From Gracilimonas sp034520725 (GTDB lineage Bacteria; Bacteroidota; Rhodothermia; Balneolales; Balneolaceae), in the NCBI GenBank assembly GCA_034520725.1, contig JAXHNH010000025.1, positions 186,001-250,000 of the forward strand: a DNA stretch of 64,000 bases. The letters run 5' to 3'. Both the position numbers and the translations under genes were made by a program. The notes below the pieces were generated by a model. That model worked only from the letters and a program-made list of their open reading frames with translations. It ran no database searches and was not told the origin of the DNA. Shown piece by piece: positions 8,415 to 17,196 of the stretch. The first letter of the stretch is position 1. Each line of letters opens with the position of its first letter.

Positions 8415-10142
8415 GTGAAAACTGAACATACCACCATAGATAACGAAGAACGACAAAGCAGATTTGCTTTACGCACCCTTCTTGAAACCAGTAAAATGCT
8501 GGTTGAATCCCAGGATCCTGATTTTGTACTAAACAATTTACTGCTGATCACCATGGGCAAGTTGTTGGTAACCAAGGGCATCATCCTGATTCAGAACGGG
8601 GCTGAAAACAGCTACCGTGTCAGCAAGATTAAAGGTCAGAACGCGCTTAATGAGGATGAACTTATAACTCTCCCGGTAAATGATCAGAACCTCAAAAAAT
8701 CAGTGATCAAAGGAGCCGATAATCTTGAATTAGTCGAGAAACTCGGTCTTACTGAAAAGGCTTTACTTTTTAATCTGAAGACCACCAACCATCATCTCGG
8801 TTTTCTCTGTTTGGGAGCCAAAGGCAATGGGCAACCGCTTTCTCCCTCGGAACTTGAGTTCATTGAGAGCCTTGCCATTATCTCATCGGTAGCAATTGCA
8901 AACTCACGTATGTTTCAGGAATTGCGGCTCATCAACCGAAAACTGGATCGTAAAGTCCATGACCTCCACACATTGCTCGAATTGAGCAAAGATTTCAACC
9001 TTATGGTAGATCAGGATGATATTGCCCGGACATTCAAATTTGCCATGCTTGGGCAAATGCTCATCCGTACTTTTTTCTTTGCTTTGGATATTGATGGAGA
9101 AAAATCACTGATCTCAAGCAGTGGTTTGAAAGAGAAACCTTCTCAAGAGGAATTAAAGAAGTTATATGAACTGGAAGATGTCAGTTACTGTGAAGATGGT
9201 CATGACTGTCCTTTTTTGGATAAGAATGATATCAAGCTTGTCATTGCACTCAGGTTTCAGAATGAGAAGATCGGCGTAGTGGGGGTTGGTGCACCGGCCA
9301 ATAAAGCTGAGTATGGTAAGGAAGAAGTAGATTTTTTACAGTCACTTGGAAACCTTGCCCTTCTCACCATTCAAAAAACTATGCTACTTGAGGAACGTAT
9401 TGAAAACAAACGAATGGAAGAAGAGCTGGAGTTGGCCCGAACCATTCAGCGGGGATTGTTTCCATCACCTGTACCTCAGATCGAAGGCTTTGACCTTAAG
9501 GCGACAAACATTTCCTCACGTCAGGTTGGGGGAGATTACTTTGATATAGTTGAAACACCTGATGGCGGACATATTCTTGCCATTGCAGATGTAACAGGTA
9601 AAGGTGTGCCGGCATCACTGCTAATGGCTAATCTTCAGTCTATGTTACACGCACTGGCACCGATCGATATTACCCTGTCGCAAGCCACCAATAGTATAAA
9701 TAACATCATTCATCACAATACACCGGCTGATAAGTTCATTACTTTTTTCTGGGGAAAGATCTCGAAATGCGGCACGTATTTTGAATACGTAAACGCCGGA
9801 CATAATAACCCGCTTTTGTTAAGAGAAGGCAAGGATGAACCGGTAGAACTCGACAAAGGTGGGGTCATATTGGGAGCGATAGAAACTTTGGCACCCTATG
9901 AGTCTGAGACCGTTGAACTGAAGAAAAATGATGTGTTGGTGCTTTACACGGATGGGGTTACTGAATCCATGAATCCTGACAATACTGAAGAATATGGTGA
10001 GGAGCGATTGGAAGCCTGTATTAAGAATCACCTGGATAAAGATTCTCAATCAATAATGAATGCAGTGATCAAAGATATCAAAGCATTTTCAGATGACACT
10101 CAGTATGATGACATCACAATGTTGGTTATCAAGGTTAATTGA
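8415..10142 (+). CDS. GAF-GAF-PP2C serine phosphatase (RsbU/SpoIIE-type)
   Basis: A 575-residue protein beginning at a GTG. Residues ~20-165 and ~180-320 look like two GAF sensor domains; a helical linker near 330-345 (EERIENKRMEEELELARTI) leads into a PP2C phosphatase core with the metal-binding residues in GGDYFDIVETPDGG, IADVTGKGVPASLLMA, VNAGHNNPLLL and VLVLYTDGVTESMN. It probably dephosphorylates the STAS protein two genes upstream. The second GAF contains a cysteine pair (YCEDGHDCPFL, near residue 258), possibly for metal or redox sensing; this is inference. The gene converges on the MltF-like gene, overlapping it by eight bases at the stop codons, so no terminator lies between them. 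Confidence 0.92.
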   Translation: MKTEHTTIDNEERQSRFALRTLLETSKMLVESQDPDFVLNNLLLITMGKLLVTKGIILIQNGAENSYRVSKIKGQNALNEDELITLPVNDQNLKKSVIKGADNLELVEKLGLTEKALLFNLKTTNHHLGFLCLGAKGNGQPLSPSELEFIESLAIISSVAIANSRMFQELRLINRKLDRKVHDLHTLLELSKDFNLMVDQDDIARTFKFAMLGQMLIRTFFFALDIDGEKSLISSSGLKEKPSQEELKKLYELEDVSYCEDGHDCPFLDKNDIKLVIALRFQNEKIGVVGVGAPANKAEYGKEEVDFLQSLGNLALLTIQKTMLLEERIENKRMEEELELARTIQRGLFPSPVPQIEGFDLKATNISSRQVGGDYFDIVETPDGGHILAIADVTGKGVPASLLMANLQSMLHALAPIDITLSQATNSINNIIHHNTPADKFITFFWGKISKCGTYFEYVNAGHNNPLLLREGKDEPVELDKGGVILGAIETLAPYESETVELKKNDVLVLYTDGVTESMNPDNTEEYGEERLEACIKNHLDKDSQSIMNAVIKDIKAFSDDTQYDDITMLVIKVN

Positions 10143-11646
10143 GCGTTTGAAGCCCAAACATTCCTGAATTCCCGGTACTTTTTGTTTCGTTATAAGCCAG
10201 TATTGTCTGATAGGTATCATACCGATTCATGATCTCATTCACATATCTCACAGTCTCAATTCCTCTTGTAAAACCGTAGCGCGCATTTTGGTAATATTTG
10301 CGCTGCATAAGTTTCAACATTGATTCTGAAACGTGCTCCCATTCATTCGGATCTTTATTTTGATCGATCGTGAGTCTGCGACCATCTGCTACATGTCCCA
10401 TTCCTGCATTATAAGTAGCGAGGGCAAATGACCACTGATTCGTTGAATCCATATAGGAGTAATGCTTCAAATGTTCTGAAAGGATCTTTGCTCCTTCCCG
10501 AATATTTACCTCAGGTATGTATAGTGAATCGGAAGAGATCTCAGAAAAACGTGGAAGAACCTGCATGATGCCAACCGCGCCGGCCCAGCTTACCGAAGAT
10601 GGATTGAACCGGGATTCCTGAGCCGCAATAGCAGTCATCATCACCCAGTCCAAATCAAATTCCTCAGCTACCTGCCGGATCATTTCATCGTAAGGAGAGA
10701 TCGTACCTGCCTGCCCTCCCTGTTGGTAATTTGGACTGAAATAGTCAGCTATCTGATTTCCTGACTCAAAATATTTTTTGCGGAGAATATTCAGGAAAGC
10801 TGATCTTTTTGGAACGCCGTTTTCATCAAACCTAAAATGCTTATATAAAAAACGGTTCAGCTGATGTTCAAGGTCTGGTGCATTTTGGCGAATTGCCCAG
10901 GCAATGGAATCACTTTCTGCAATTAACGGTCCTTTAACCAGACCATTCATATATTTTGACGCCGCATCAAACATATTGTTGTCAGCTACTGTTGCATCAT
11001 ATTTTCCATCAGCCACCTGAAAAAGTACGGATTCAGTATCCATATCATCTGGAATTACATTGATGTTGATAGGAAAACCCTCCTTTTTTAATTCCTCCAG
11101 TCTAACATAGTAAGAACTGTTTCTCCTTACACTTATGGCGACCCCTTCCAGCTCACTTATACTTTCCGGATCAAAACCCAGATCATCAGAAACGACTACT
11201 AGCTGGTCAACCAAGTTATAGGGACGTGTAAACTTCACTACCTGCTTTCTTTCAGGAGTGATGGTGTAGTTAGCCGCAATAATATCACCTTCACCGCTAT
11301 TCAACAGATCGTAGGGACTTTCATCCGGACCGATGATCACAACTTCTAAGGCCAGGTCATTTTCTTTTGTGAATTCCTTAAGCAATTCATATTCGAAGCC
11401 CACCTGAATTCCCTTATACAGGAAGTAAGAATTTGAACTGTAACTGGTGATCATTCTTAAGACCCCGTTTTGCTTTATTTCAGCGAGATCTTTCTCAACT
11501 GGTTCGCTAAAAGTAACTGGCAAGGAATGTTCTACCGATTTTTCAGTATCAGATTCCGTGCTACAACCGGCAAGCAATGCGATCCCTATTCCACTGAGCA
11601 GAATATATTTTTGGACTCCAGTAATGTGATTTTCATTTAAAAGCAT
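10135..11646 (-). CDS. MltF-like lytic transglycosylase with solute-binding domain, lipoprotein
   Basis: A 503-residue lipoprotein (lipobox ALLAGCSTES, Cys near residue 28) with two parts. Residues ~55-300 match a family 3 extracellular solute-binding domain (TRPYNLVDQLVVV, GVAISVRRNSSYYVRLEE). The C-terminal ~190 residues are an SLT-type transglycosylase with the catalytic glutamate in IAAQESRFNP, followed by AVGIMQVLPR and SFALATYNAGMGHVADGR. This is the arrangement of MltF, a murein-degrading enzyme of the outer membrane whose N-terminal lobe regulates activity. It runs convergently against the phosphatase gene. The upstream 249 bp hold no recognised gene. Confidence 0.9.
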   Translation of the reverse strand: MLLNENHITGVQKYILLSGIGIALLAGCSTESDTEKSVEHSLPVTFSEPVEKDLAEIKQNGVLRMITSYSSNSYFLYKGIQVGFEYELLKEFTKENDLALEVVIIGPDESPYDLLNSGEGDIIAANYTITPERKQVVKFTRPYNLVDQLVVVSDDLGFDPESISELEGVAISVRRNSSYYVRLEELKKEGFPININVIPDDMDTESVLFQVADGKYDATVADNNMFDAASKYMNGLVKGPLIAESDSIAWAIRQNAPDLEHQLNRFLYKHFRFDENGVPKRSAFLNILRKKYFESGNQIADYFSPNYQQGGQAGTISPYDEMIRQVAEEFDLDWVMMTAIAAQESRFNPSSVSWAGAVGIMQVLPRFSEISSDSLYIPEVNIREGAKILSEHLKHYSYMDSTNQWSFALATYNAGMGHVADGRRLTIDQNKDPNEWEHVSESMLKLMQRKYYQNARYGFTRGIETVRYVNEIMNRYDTYQTILAYNETKSTGNSGMFGLQTLN

Positions 11647-11895
11647 ATGTTGGTTTTGTTCTTCTTTCTCTCAACCTTGCTTTAACGCATACCTTTGTGC
11701 TATTCTGCATTATACAGGTAATATTTTAAAATTCCTCAAATCTTAGTGAGGTCTAATATATACGAAGCAAATAACGAAACAAGATCCAAAATGGTTCAGG
11801 GCCATATTTAACCCATTGAATTATATATTTTTATAATGGATCTAAAATTTTAAAAAAGCATAAGATCCGTGTTTACAAACTTTAGAATTGAATAA

Positions 11896-12813
11896 TCAAT
11901 TGTCTAAAGATCTCCGGATCTTTGGTTTTTTTCTCCACGTCAATGTTACCCCGATCAATATTATCGTGATCGCAAATACTGAAAGTATGGCCGGTAACTC
12001 AGCCAATATGAAGAACGCAAGAATGGTGGCGAAAATAGGTTCTGTAAGGATCAAGGTAGATAGAAGTGTAGGTGATACAAACTTCACAGCGTAATTCAGA
12101 GAGCCGTGGCCTAAAAGCTGGGGCCCAACAGCAAGAGCAAGTCCTATCCAAATAACCGTAGCATCGATTTCAGTCGGAATTCCTTCCACAACCAAAAGTA
12201 TGATCAAACAGGTTGCTGCAGCATAACCATAAACAGGAAATACATATCCTAACCACGAACGGTTCTGCCTGATCTTTCTGCCGATCAAAAAATAAACGGC
12301 AAATATGGCTGCCGCTGTAAAGGCCATAGCATTACCCAATACGGGATTTGAAAAAGTCGATTCAGCATTATAGTCTGAAACACCTAGCAGAACGGAACCT
12401 CCAAAGGCAATAAACACGCCTACCCAAACAGTAACAGGAAAGTTCATTTTGTATAAAACACGCTCCGCCACAATCAGCATGATGGGATGGATAGTCACCA
12501 AAACAGAAGCAGAGGCCACTGATGTAAAATACAGGGAGCTGGTCCAAAGCGTAAAGTGAAGTCCCAGCGCAATACCCGCCATTGCCATTAGCCAGCTTTC
12601 ATTTCCGGCTGCCTTCAGGTCGTACTTCTTACTTCTCTTTCGATACCAGTATGCCGGAACCAACATGAGAAAAGCACCAACCGTACGAATGGTAACCAGT
12701 AACAGTGCAGAATAATCAGTTGCAAATTTTACCAGAACCGGAGCAATACCAAAGGTAGTCAGCCCAATCGCGAGAAACGCATATACTTTTAGTTTGGAAT
12801 ACGGCTGATCCAA
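11896..12813 (-). CDS. EamA family drug/metabolite exporter
   Basis: A 305-residue integral membrane protein with about ten hydrophobic segments in two repeated EamA halves (for example LVTIRTVGAFLMLVPAYWY and SPTLLSTLILTEPIFATILA). Such 10-TMS DMT proteins export metabolites or import sugars and nucleotide precursors; the substrate cannot be guessed. It sits ten bases downstream of the DUF4293 gene and probably shares its transcript. A second, unrelated EamA gene lies divergently 0.6 kb away. The start at MDQPYSKLKVYAFLAIG gives a normal-length family member. Confidence 0.85.
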   Translation of the reverse strand: MDQPYSKLKVYAFLAIGLTTFGIAPVLVKFATDYSALLLVTIRTVGAFLMLVPAYWYRKRSKKYDLKAAGNESWLMAMAGIALGLHFTLWTSSLYFTSVASASVLVTIHPIMLIVAERVLYKMNFPVTVWVGVFIAFGGSVLLGVSDYNAESTFSNPVLGNAMAFTAAAIFAVYFLIGRKIRQNRSWLGYVFPVYGYAAATCLIILLVVEGIPTEIDATVIWIGLALAVGPQLLGHGSLNYAVKFVSPTLLSTLILTEPIFATILAFFILAELPAILSVFAITIILIGVTLTWRKKPKIRRSLDN

Positions 12814-12822
12814 AAAATACTC

Positions 12823-13230
12823 CTATCGAATTCTATCCATTGAACGAACAAGTTCATCATCCTTGCGGATATATCTCATTGCTAAAATTTGAAAGATCAA
12901 TCCAAGAAAGATCAAACCGGAACCGAGGGCTTCATCCCACATATACGTTCCAAACCCACCTAGAGAAAGTAAAACACCAACCCCAAATCCAAGAGCAATA
13001 ACCTGCAGAAGGGCAGACCTTTTGACCCATGAGATCTGCGAAGTTCTGTTGTTGAATAAAAAGATAGCGTAAATATTCAGGACCATCGGGAGTAGAAGTG
13101 CAATAGCCAAACCATAACCGATCCAAATTTGAGGGTCACTCATAGCTTTATCATACACGGGTGTAAAATAAACGATGAGATTAAGAACGGATGATAACGC
13201 TAAAAAGACTGTCTGGATTCGCTGTATCAC
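12823..13230 (-). CDS. DUF4293 family membrane protein
   Basis: A 135-residue membrane protein beginning MIQRIQTVFLALSSVLNL, the characteristic start of the DUF4293 family that is almost restricted to Bacteroidota and relatives. Four hydrophobic segments are evident (near 1-20, 35-58, 70-90 and 100-118), with a charged tail ending in RKDDELVRSMDRIR. Its function is unknown. It is the first gene of the pair with the EamA transporter. Upstream, a 22-bp hairpin (13294-13315) lies in the presumed 5' untranslated region. Confidence 0.85.
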   Translation of the reverse strand: MIQRIQTVFLALSSVLNLIVYFTPVYDKAMSDPQIWIGYGLAIALLLPMVLNIYAIFLFNNRTSQISWVKRSALLQVIALGFGVGVLLSLGGFGTYMWDEALGSGLIFLGLIFQILAMRYIRKDDELVRSMDRIR

Positions 13231-13293
13231 TGAACAAATGTTTGTTTAAAATTTTCTCTAAAGATAAAAGTTTTAGGCATTAAAAAAGCCCGA

Positions 13294-13315
13294 CTGATAT
13301 TGTTCATAATATCAG
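13294..13315. other. perfect 8-bp hairpin in the divergent intergenic region
   Basis: CTGATATT and its complement AATATCAG enclose a six-base loop. On the minus strand it is followed by TCGGGCTTTTTT, giving a weak terminator or leader structure ahead of the DUF4293 gene. The 215-bp intergenic region otherwise holds no gene. Confidence 0.35.
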
Positions 13316-13445
13316 ATGTAAACAAGTTTTAAAACAGCCCTTCTTTTATATATAATATAAAAAGCAACCAAGGTTATATTTCGGTTTAAAGTGGTTTTCA
13401 CCGTACCTTTTTGTTTTTCAATATTAAAGTATTAGCTGTTTAATC

Positions 13446-14360
13446 TTGAGCCGACCATATTTAATTGACCTTAGCCTTATTCTGGTAGCCATTATCTGGG
13501 CACTAAATTTCAGTATCGTAAAAGTTTCACTGAGTGAGATTGATCCTTATAGCTTTAATGTTCTGAGATTCATTTTTGCAACCTCTTTACTTTGGTATTT
13601 CGCACGAAAAAAAGGATACTCGATAAAGGTCAGAAAAAAGCACTTCTGGAAATTAGTTGGTATTGGTATTGTAGGAAATTTATTCTACCAGCTTTTTTTC
13701 ATCATAGGTATCAACTATACCTATGCTGCCAACGCAGCGGTCATGCTCGGAACCATTCCCATATGGGTTGCCCTGCTCTCTCAATTTTTTACAGATGAAA
13801 AACTTACCCTCTTTAAAGGTCTTGGTGTATTATTCGCCTTTGTTGGAGTAGCTTTCATTATTATTGGCGGAGAAGAGACCATTTCGTTTGAGTCCGAAAC
13901 TTTTTTAGGGAATCTGATCACTCTTGCAGCCGCATTCTGCTGGGGTATTTATACTATTCTTTCAAGGAAATACCTCAGAGTGTACAGTCCGCTACAGTAC
14001 TCAGCATTCATGTCTATGATCGGATTGATAAGTTTAACGGTGATCGGCCTTCCTTTCCTGATCAAATTGGATTGGAGTGGAATTTCACTGATCGGTTTTG
14101 GCGGGGTTCTTTACAGCGGTGCTTTGTCCATAGGAATTGCATACATTATTTGGAATAATGGTGTTAAAAAGATCGGAGCTGTACGAACTGCAGCTTATCA
14201 GAATTTGGTGCCGGTACTGGGTTTAATATTTGGGCTTGTACTATTAGGTGAAGAACTCACAGTTCTTCAATATATTGGGGCATCCTCGGTTATTGCAGGT
14301 ATCATTCTGGCTCGAAAAAAGACAAAAGCAGAGCAAGCTAAACTTTCATACAATTCATAA
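13446..14360 (+). CDS. EamA family transporter
   Basis: A 304-residue DMT-superfamily membrane protein with a clear pair of EamA halves (YSFNVLRFIFATSLLWYF, AAVMLGTIPIWVALLSQFF, YQNLVPVLGLIFGLVLLGE). It starts at a TTG; no nearby in-frame ATG gives a full first membrane segment, so TTG is preferred. It ends two bases before the polysaccharide export gene, suggesting they are transcribed together. Since EamA proteins can move undecaprenyl-linked sugars or small metabolites, a link to the polysaccharide genes is possible, but that is inference from position only. Confidence 0.85.
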   Translation: MSRPYLIDLSLILVAIIWALNFSIVKVSLSEIDPYSFNVLRFIFATSLLWYFARKKGYSIKVRKKHFWKLVGIGIVGNLFYQLFFIIGINYTYAANAAVMLGTIPIWVALLSQFFTDEKLTLFKGLGVLFAFVGVAFIIIGGEETISFESETFLGNLITLAAAFCWGIYTILSRKYLRVYSPLQYSAFMSMIGLISLTVIGLPFLIKLDWSGISLIGFGGVLYSGALSIGIAYIIWNNGVKKIGAVRTAAYQNLVPVLGLIFGLVLLGEELTVLQYIGASSVIAGIILARKKTKAEQAKLSYNS

Positions 14361-14362
14361 AC

Positions 14363-16051
14363 ATGGGTTACTATCACCGCACTTTATATTTACTGATATG
14401 TATATTGATGGTATCTGCACTCTCACCAACAGCGGCTCAACAGAGTAATCAGCAAGCCGGGGCGCAATTCAATCAAATTTTTAACACATTCTATTATCAG
14501 GATCCGTTGGGCTCAATGATGGGAGCAGAACTACTTGCTGCAGATGGAGTGATAGACCCCTCCACTTATGTTCTTGGCCCGGATGATGTGCTATCCATTG
14601 AGATCAATGCCAATAACGACTTGGTTCTTAGGGCTGTACCGATTAACTCTCAAGGAGATATTGTAGCGCCTGTATTGGGAACGGTTCACCTTGCCGGTTT
14701 AACCATCACGGAAGCAAAGCAGGCAATACAGAATAAATCAGATCTGGTCTTTAGGTCTTCAGAGGTCAACGTTACTTTAGAACGGGCTAAACACATTTCA
14801 TTTTATGTATCCGGAGACGTGAAAAGTCCGGGTAAACATGTCCTCCCTGCATTCTCAAGGATATTTGATGCAATTATGGTCTCCTTAAATGGCAGCTATG
14901 ACAAAGACAGTGTAATTGCTTCACAAATTCTCAGCAACGGAAGTTATTCTTTTAGAAATATTACGATAAAACACACGGATGGTAGTACAACCAATGCAGA
15001 TCTGATCTCATTTCTTAAAGCAGGTCACATTGATAAAAACCCGAGTATCCAGTTAGGGGATCAAATCACTTTACGAACTTTATCCCGAAGATCTCCAAGA
15101 GTCAGTATCTCAGGTGCCGTCATCAAACCGCAGGAAATAGAATATTCTACATCCGACACACCCGATCTTTTAATTGAAATTGCGGGTGGACTTTCTTCTG
15201 AGGCTGACACTACAAAAGCATTTGTTTACAGGGAGAATAATGACTCTATCGATAAGATAGAGGTAAGGTCCACACAATGGGAAAATTTCAACATTGAGCC
15301 TAACGACAGAATTGTAATTCCAAAGGATCCGGAAAAGCAGATATCTGCCTCGGCCCGAATTGAAGGAGAGGTGATTATGCCCGGCATTTACCCAATTCAA
15401 CAGGGTGAAACCACCGCATATGACTTACTGCAGTACTCTGAAGGCCTCACCGGTCAGGCTCTTTCATCTGCTGCATACCTTGTGAGAGCAGGAAACATTG
15501 AGAATGAAGCACCAAACAAATTAAACCCAAGGATAATCAGCCGGACCTCAGATCAGATCCAGCAGGAAAGAGAATACCTGGAGATGGAAAGTCAGGTCAG
15601 CCGTGACAAGGTTTATATAGACCTGAATGATACCGATCAGCTACAAAATGTAAAGCTTTTTGACGGTGACAGGATCTTCATACCCCGTGATGAAAATACG
15701 ATTTTCGTGTTTGGGCAAGTCAACAATCCGGGATATTATCCGGCAGGAAGCAGCACATCTGGCACCTACAACTACATTGACCGTGCCGGTGGTTTTTCTT
15801 TAGCTGCAAACAAGGAAAGGATCTTCATCATAAAAGCCGGAAGTAATACCTGGTATCGGCCGGACGAAACGGAACTGGAAACCGGAGACCGTATCTTTGT
15901 GGACCGAATTCCATATGACGAACTGAATGCCCAGCGAACTTATGAAACACAACGGGATCAGATCAAAAACTCCAGAGTTCAACTTATCATGACCGGCATC
16001 GCAACCATCACAGGAATTATTACCACCTACGTGGCGATTCAAAATAATTAG
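14363..16051 (+). CDS. polysaccharide export outer-membrane protein (Wza-like, SLBB repeats)
   Basis: A 562-residue secreted protein with a signal peptide (cleavage near SPTAAQ) followed by a Poly_export domain (VLGPDDVLSIEINANNDL, about residues 70-160) and several SLBB repeats (KHISFYVSGDVKSPGKHVL, RVSISGAVIKPQEI, ARIEGEVIMPGIYPI, FVFGQVNNPGYYPAG). It ends with a predicted transmembrane helix (IMTGIATITGIITTYVAIQ), consistent with Wza-type channels in Bacteroidota. It should form the outer-membrane or periplasmic conduit for the exopolysaccharide assembled by the following Wzz and Wzy proteins. It is first of a co-directional run continuing 19 bp downstream. Confidence 0.92.
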   Translation: MGYYHRTLYLLICILMVSALSPTAAQQSNQQAGAQFNQIFNTFYYQDPLGSMMGAELLAADGVIDPSTYVLGPDDVLSIEINANNDLVLRAVPINSQGDIVAPVLGTVHLAGLTITEAKQAIQNKSDLVFRSSEVNVTLERAKHISFYVSGDVKSPGKHVLPAFSRIFDAIMVSLNGSYDKDSVIASQILSNGSYSFRNITIKHTDGSTTNADLISFLKAGHIDKNPSIQLGDQITLRTLSRRSPRVSISGAVIKPQEIEYSTSDTPDLLIEIAGGLSSEADTTKAFVYRENNDSIDKIEVRSTQWENFNIEPNDRIVIPKDPEKQISASARIEGEVIMPGIYPIQQGETTAYDLLQYSEGLTGQALSSAAYLVRAGNIENEAPNKLNPRIISRTSDQIQQEREYLEMESQVSRDKVYIDLNDTDQLQNVKLFDGDRIFIPRDENTIFVFGQVNNPGYYPAGSSTSGTYNYIDRAGGFSLAANKERIFIIKAGSNTWYRPDETELETGDRIFVDRIPYDELNAQRTYETQRDQIKNSRVQLIMTGIATITGIITTYVAIQNN

Positions 16052-16070
16052 AGTAAACAGGCCATTCAAA

Positions 16071-17195
16071 ATGAGCTCAAAAGATTCAAAAACGTCCCAA
16101 AGCAGCCTGATGTTTTTTCTAAAACTGTTGATCAGTAATTGGAAAACACTAATTGGGATCTATGTAGGTGTAGGCCTTCTGACCGTCATTATTTTGTTAC
16201 TATTACCCAAATGGTACAAGAGTGAGGCAACCGTGGTTATCTTAGAGGAAAACCAATCAGCTATATCAAGTATGCTCAACCAGTTCAGTGCCTTTGGACT
16301 GGGGGGATTTGGCGAAAACAACGTAGCCACCTATATAGAATATGCCCATACAAAAAAAATGTATGACAGACTGATCAAAGAGTTCGACCTGGATAAGGTT
16401 TATGAAACTGAATTCGTTGAAGACACCTATGAAGCCATCTTTGAAAACCTTGACGTTACCGATAATGAAAATAAGACCTTCAATATCTCATATTTATACA
16501 AGGAGGATCAGGAAAAAGCTGCCGATATCGTTCAATTTATATTTAAAGAACTGGATCAAATTGCTTTAGAGGTTGACCGGGCTGAAGCATCAAACTTCAG
16601 ACAATACGTTGAGAACTACTACTCAGAAATAACTTCAAAGTTAAAGTCAGATGAAGATTCCCTGGCCCGATTTCAGGTTGAAACAGGCATACTTGATTTG
16701 GGTAAACAAACCGAAGTGGCTATTGAGAGTATTGCCGAATTGGAAAAACAAAAGATCAGTCTGGAAATAGAAAAAAATTACGTTAAGAATGTTTTTGAGG
16801 ATAACAATCGGATTAATGAAATCGACAACAGAATTTCTGCCATCAGATCCAAGATCACCGATCTGCAAAAAAACAGTACTGAAGTTCTTGTAGCCATTGA
16901 TTCCCTTCCAAAACAAGGAGCTGATTTCCTTCGCTTAAAAAGGGATATTCTTATCGGTGAAAAAGTTTCTGAATTCCTGCGCTTGCAATATGAACAGGCT
17001 CTGCTGGATGAACAAAAGATCAACTCCAACTTATATTTGGTAGATCCACCATCCGTTCCTGAAAAAAAATATAAGCCGCAGCGAACCAGGATCCTCTTCA
17101 TCGTTATGTTCTTTACAGTCTTGCTATCCCTCATATACATTCGTGCAAAAGTATTTTACAAGGATCATTATCAATCATTGAAAGAAATGCTTTAG
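16071..17195 (+). CDS. polysaccharide chain-length regulator (Wzz-like)
   Basis: A 374-residue inner-membrane protein with two transmembrane helices near the ends (LIGIYVGVGLLTVIILLLL and ILFIVMFFTVLLSLIYIRA) and a long periplasmic domain rich in coiled coil (residues ~190-300, LKSDEDSLARFQVETGI and following). The second helix is preceded by the VDPPSVPEKKYKPQR motif, the Pro-rich segment typical of Wzz/PCP proteins. There is no C-terminal tyrosine-kinase domain, so it is the kinase-lacking type. It lies one base before the Wzy gene, so transcriptional coupling is likely. Confidence 0.9.
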   Translation: MSSKDSKTSQSSLMFFLKLLISNWKTLIGIYVGVGLLTVIILLLLPKWYKSEATVVILEENQSAISSMLNQFSAFGLGGFGENNVATYIEYAHTKKMYDRLIKEFDLDKVYETEFVEDTYEAIFENLDVTDNENKTFNISYLYKEDQEKAADIVQFIFKELDQIALEVDRAEASNFRQYVENYYSEITSKLKSDEDSLARFQVETGILDLGKQTEVAIESIAELEKQKISLEIEKNYVKNVFEDNNRINEIDNRISAIRSKITDLQKNSTEVLVAIDSLPKQGADFLRLKRDILIGEKVSEFLRLQYEQALLDEQKINSNLYLVDPPSVPEKKYKPQRTRILFIVMFFTVLLSLIYIRAKVFYKDHYQSLKEML

Positions 17196-17196
17196 C

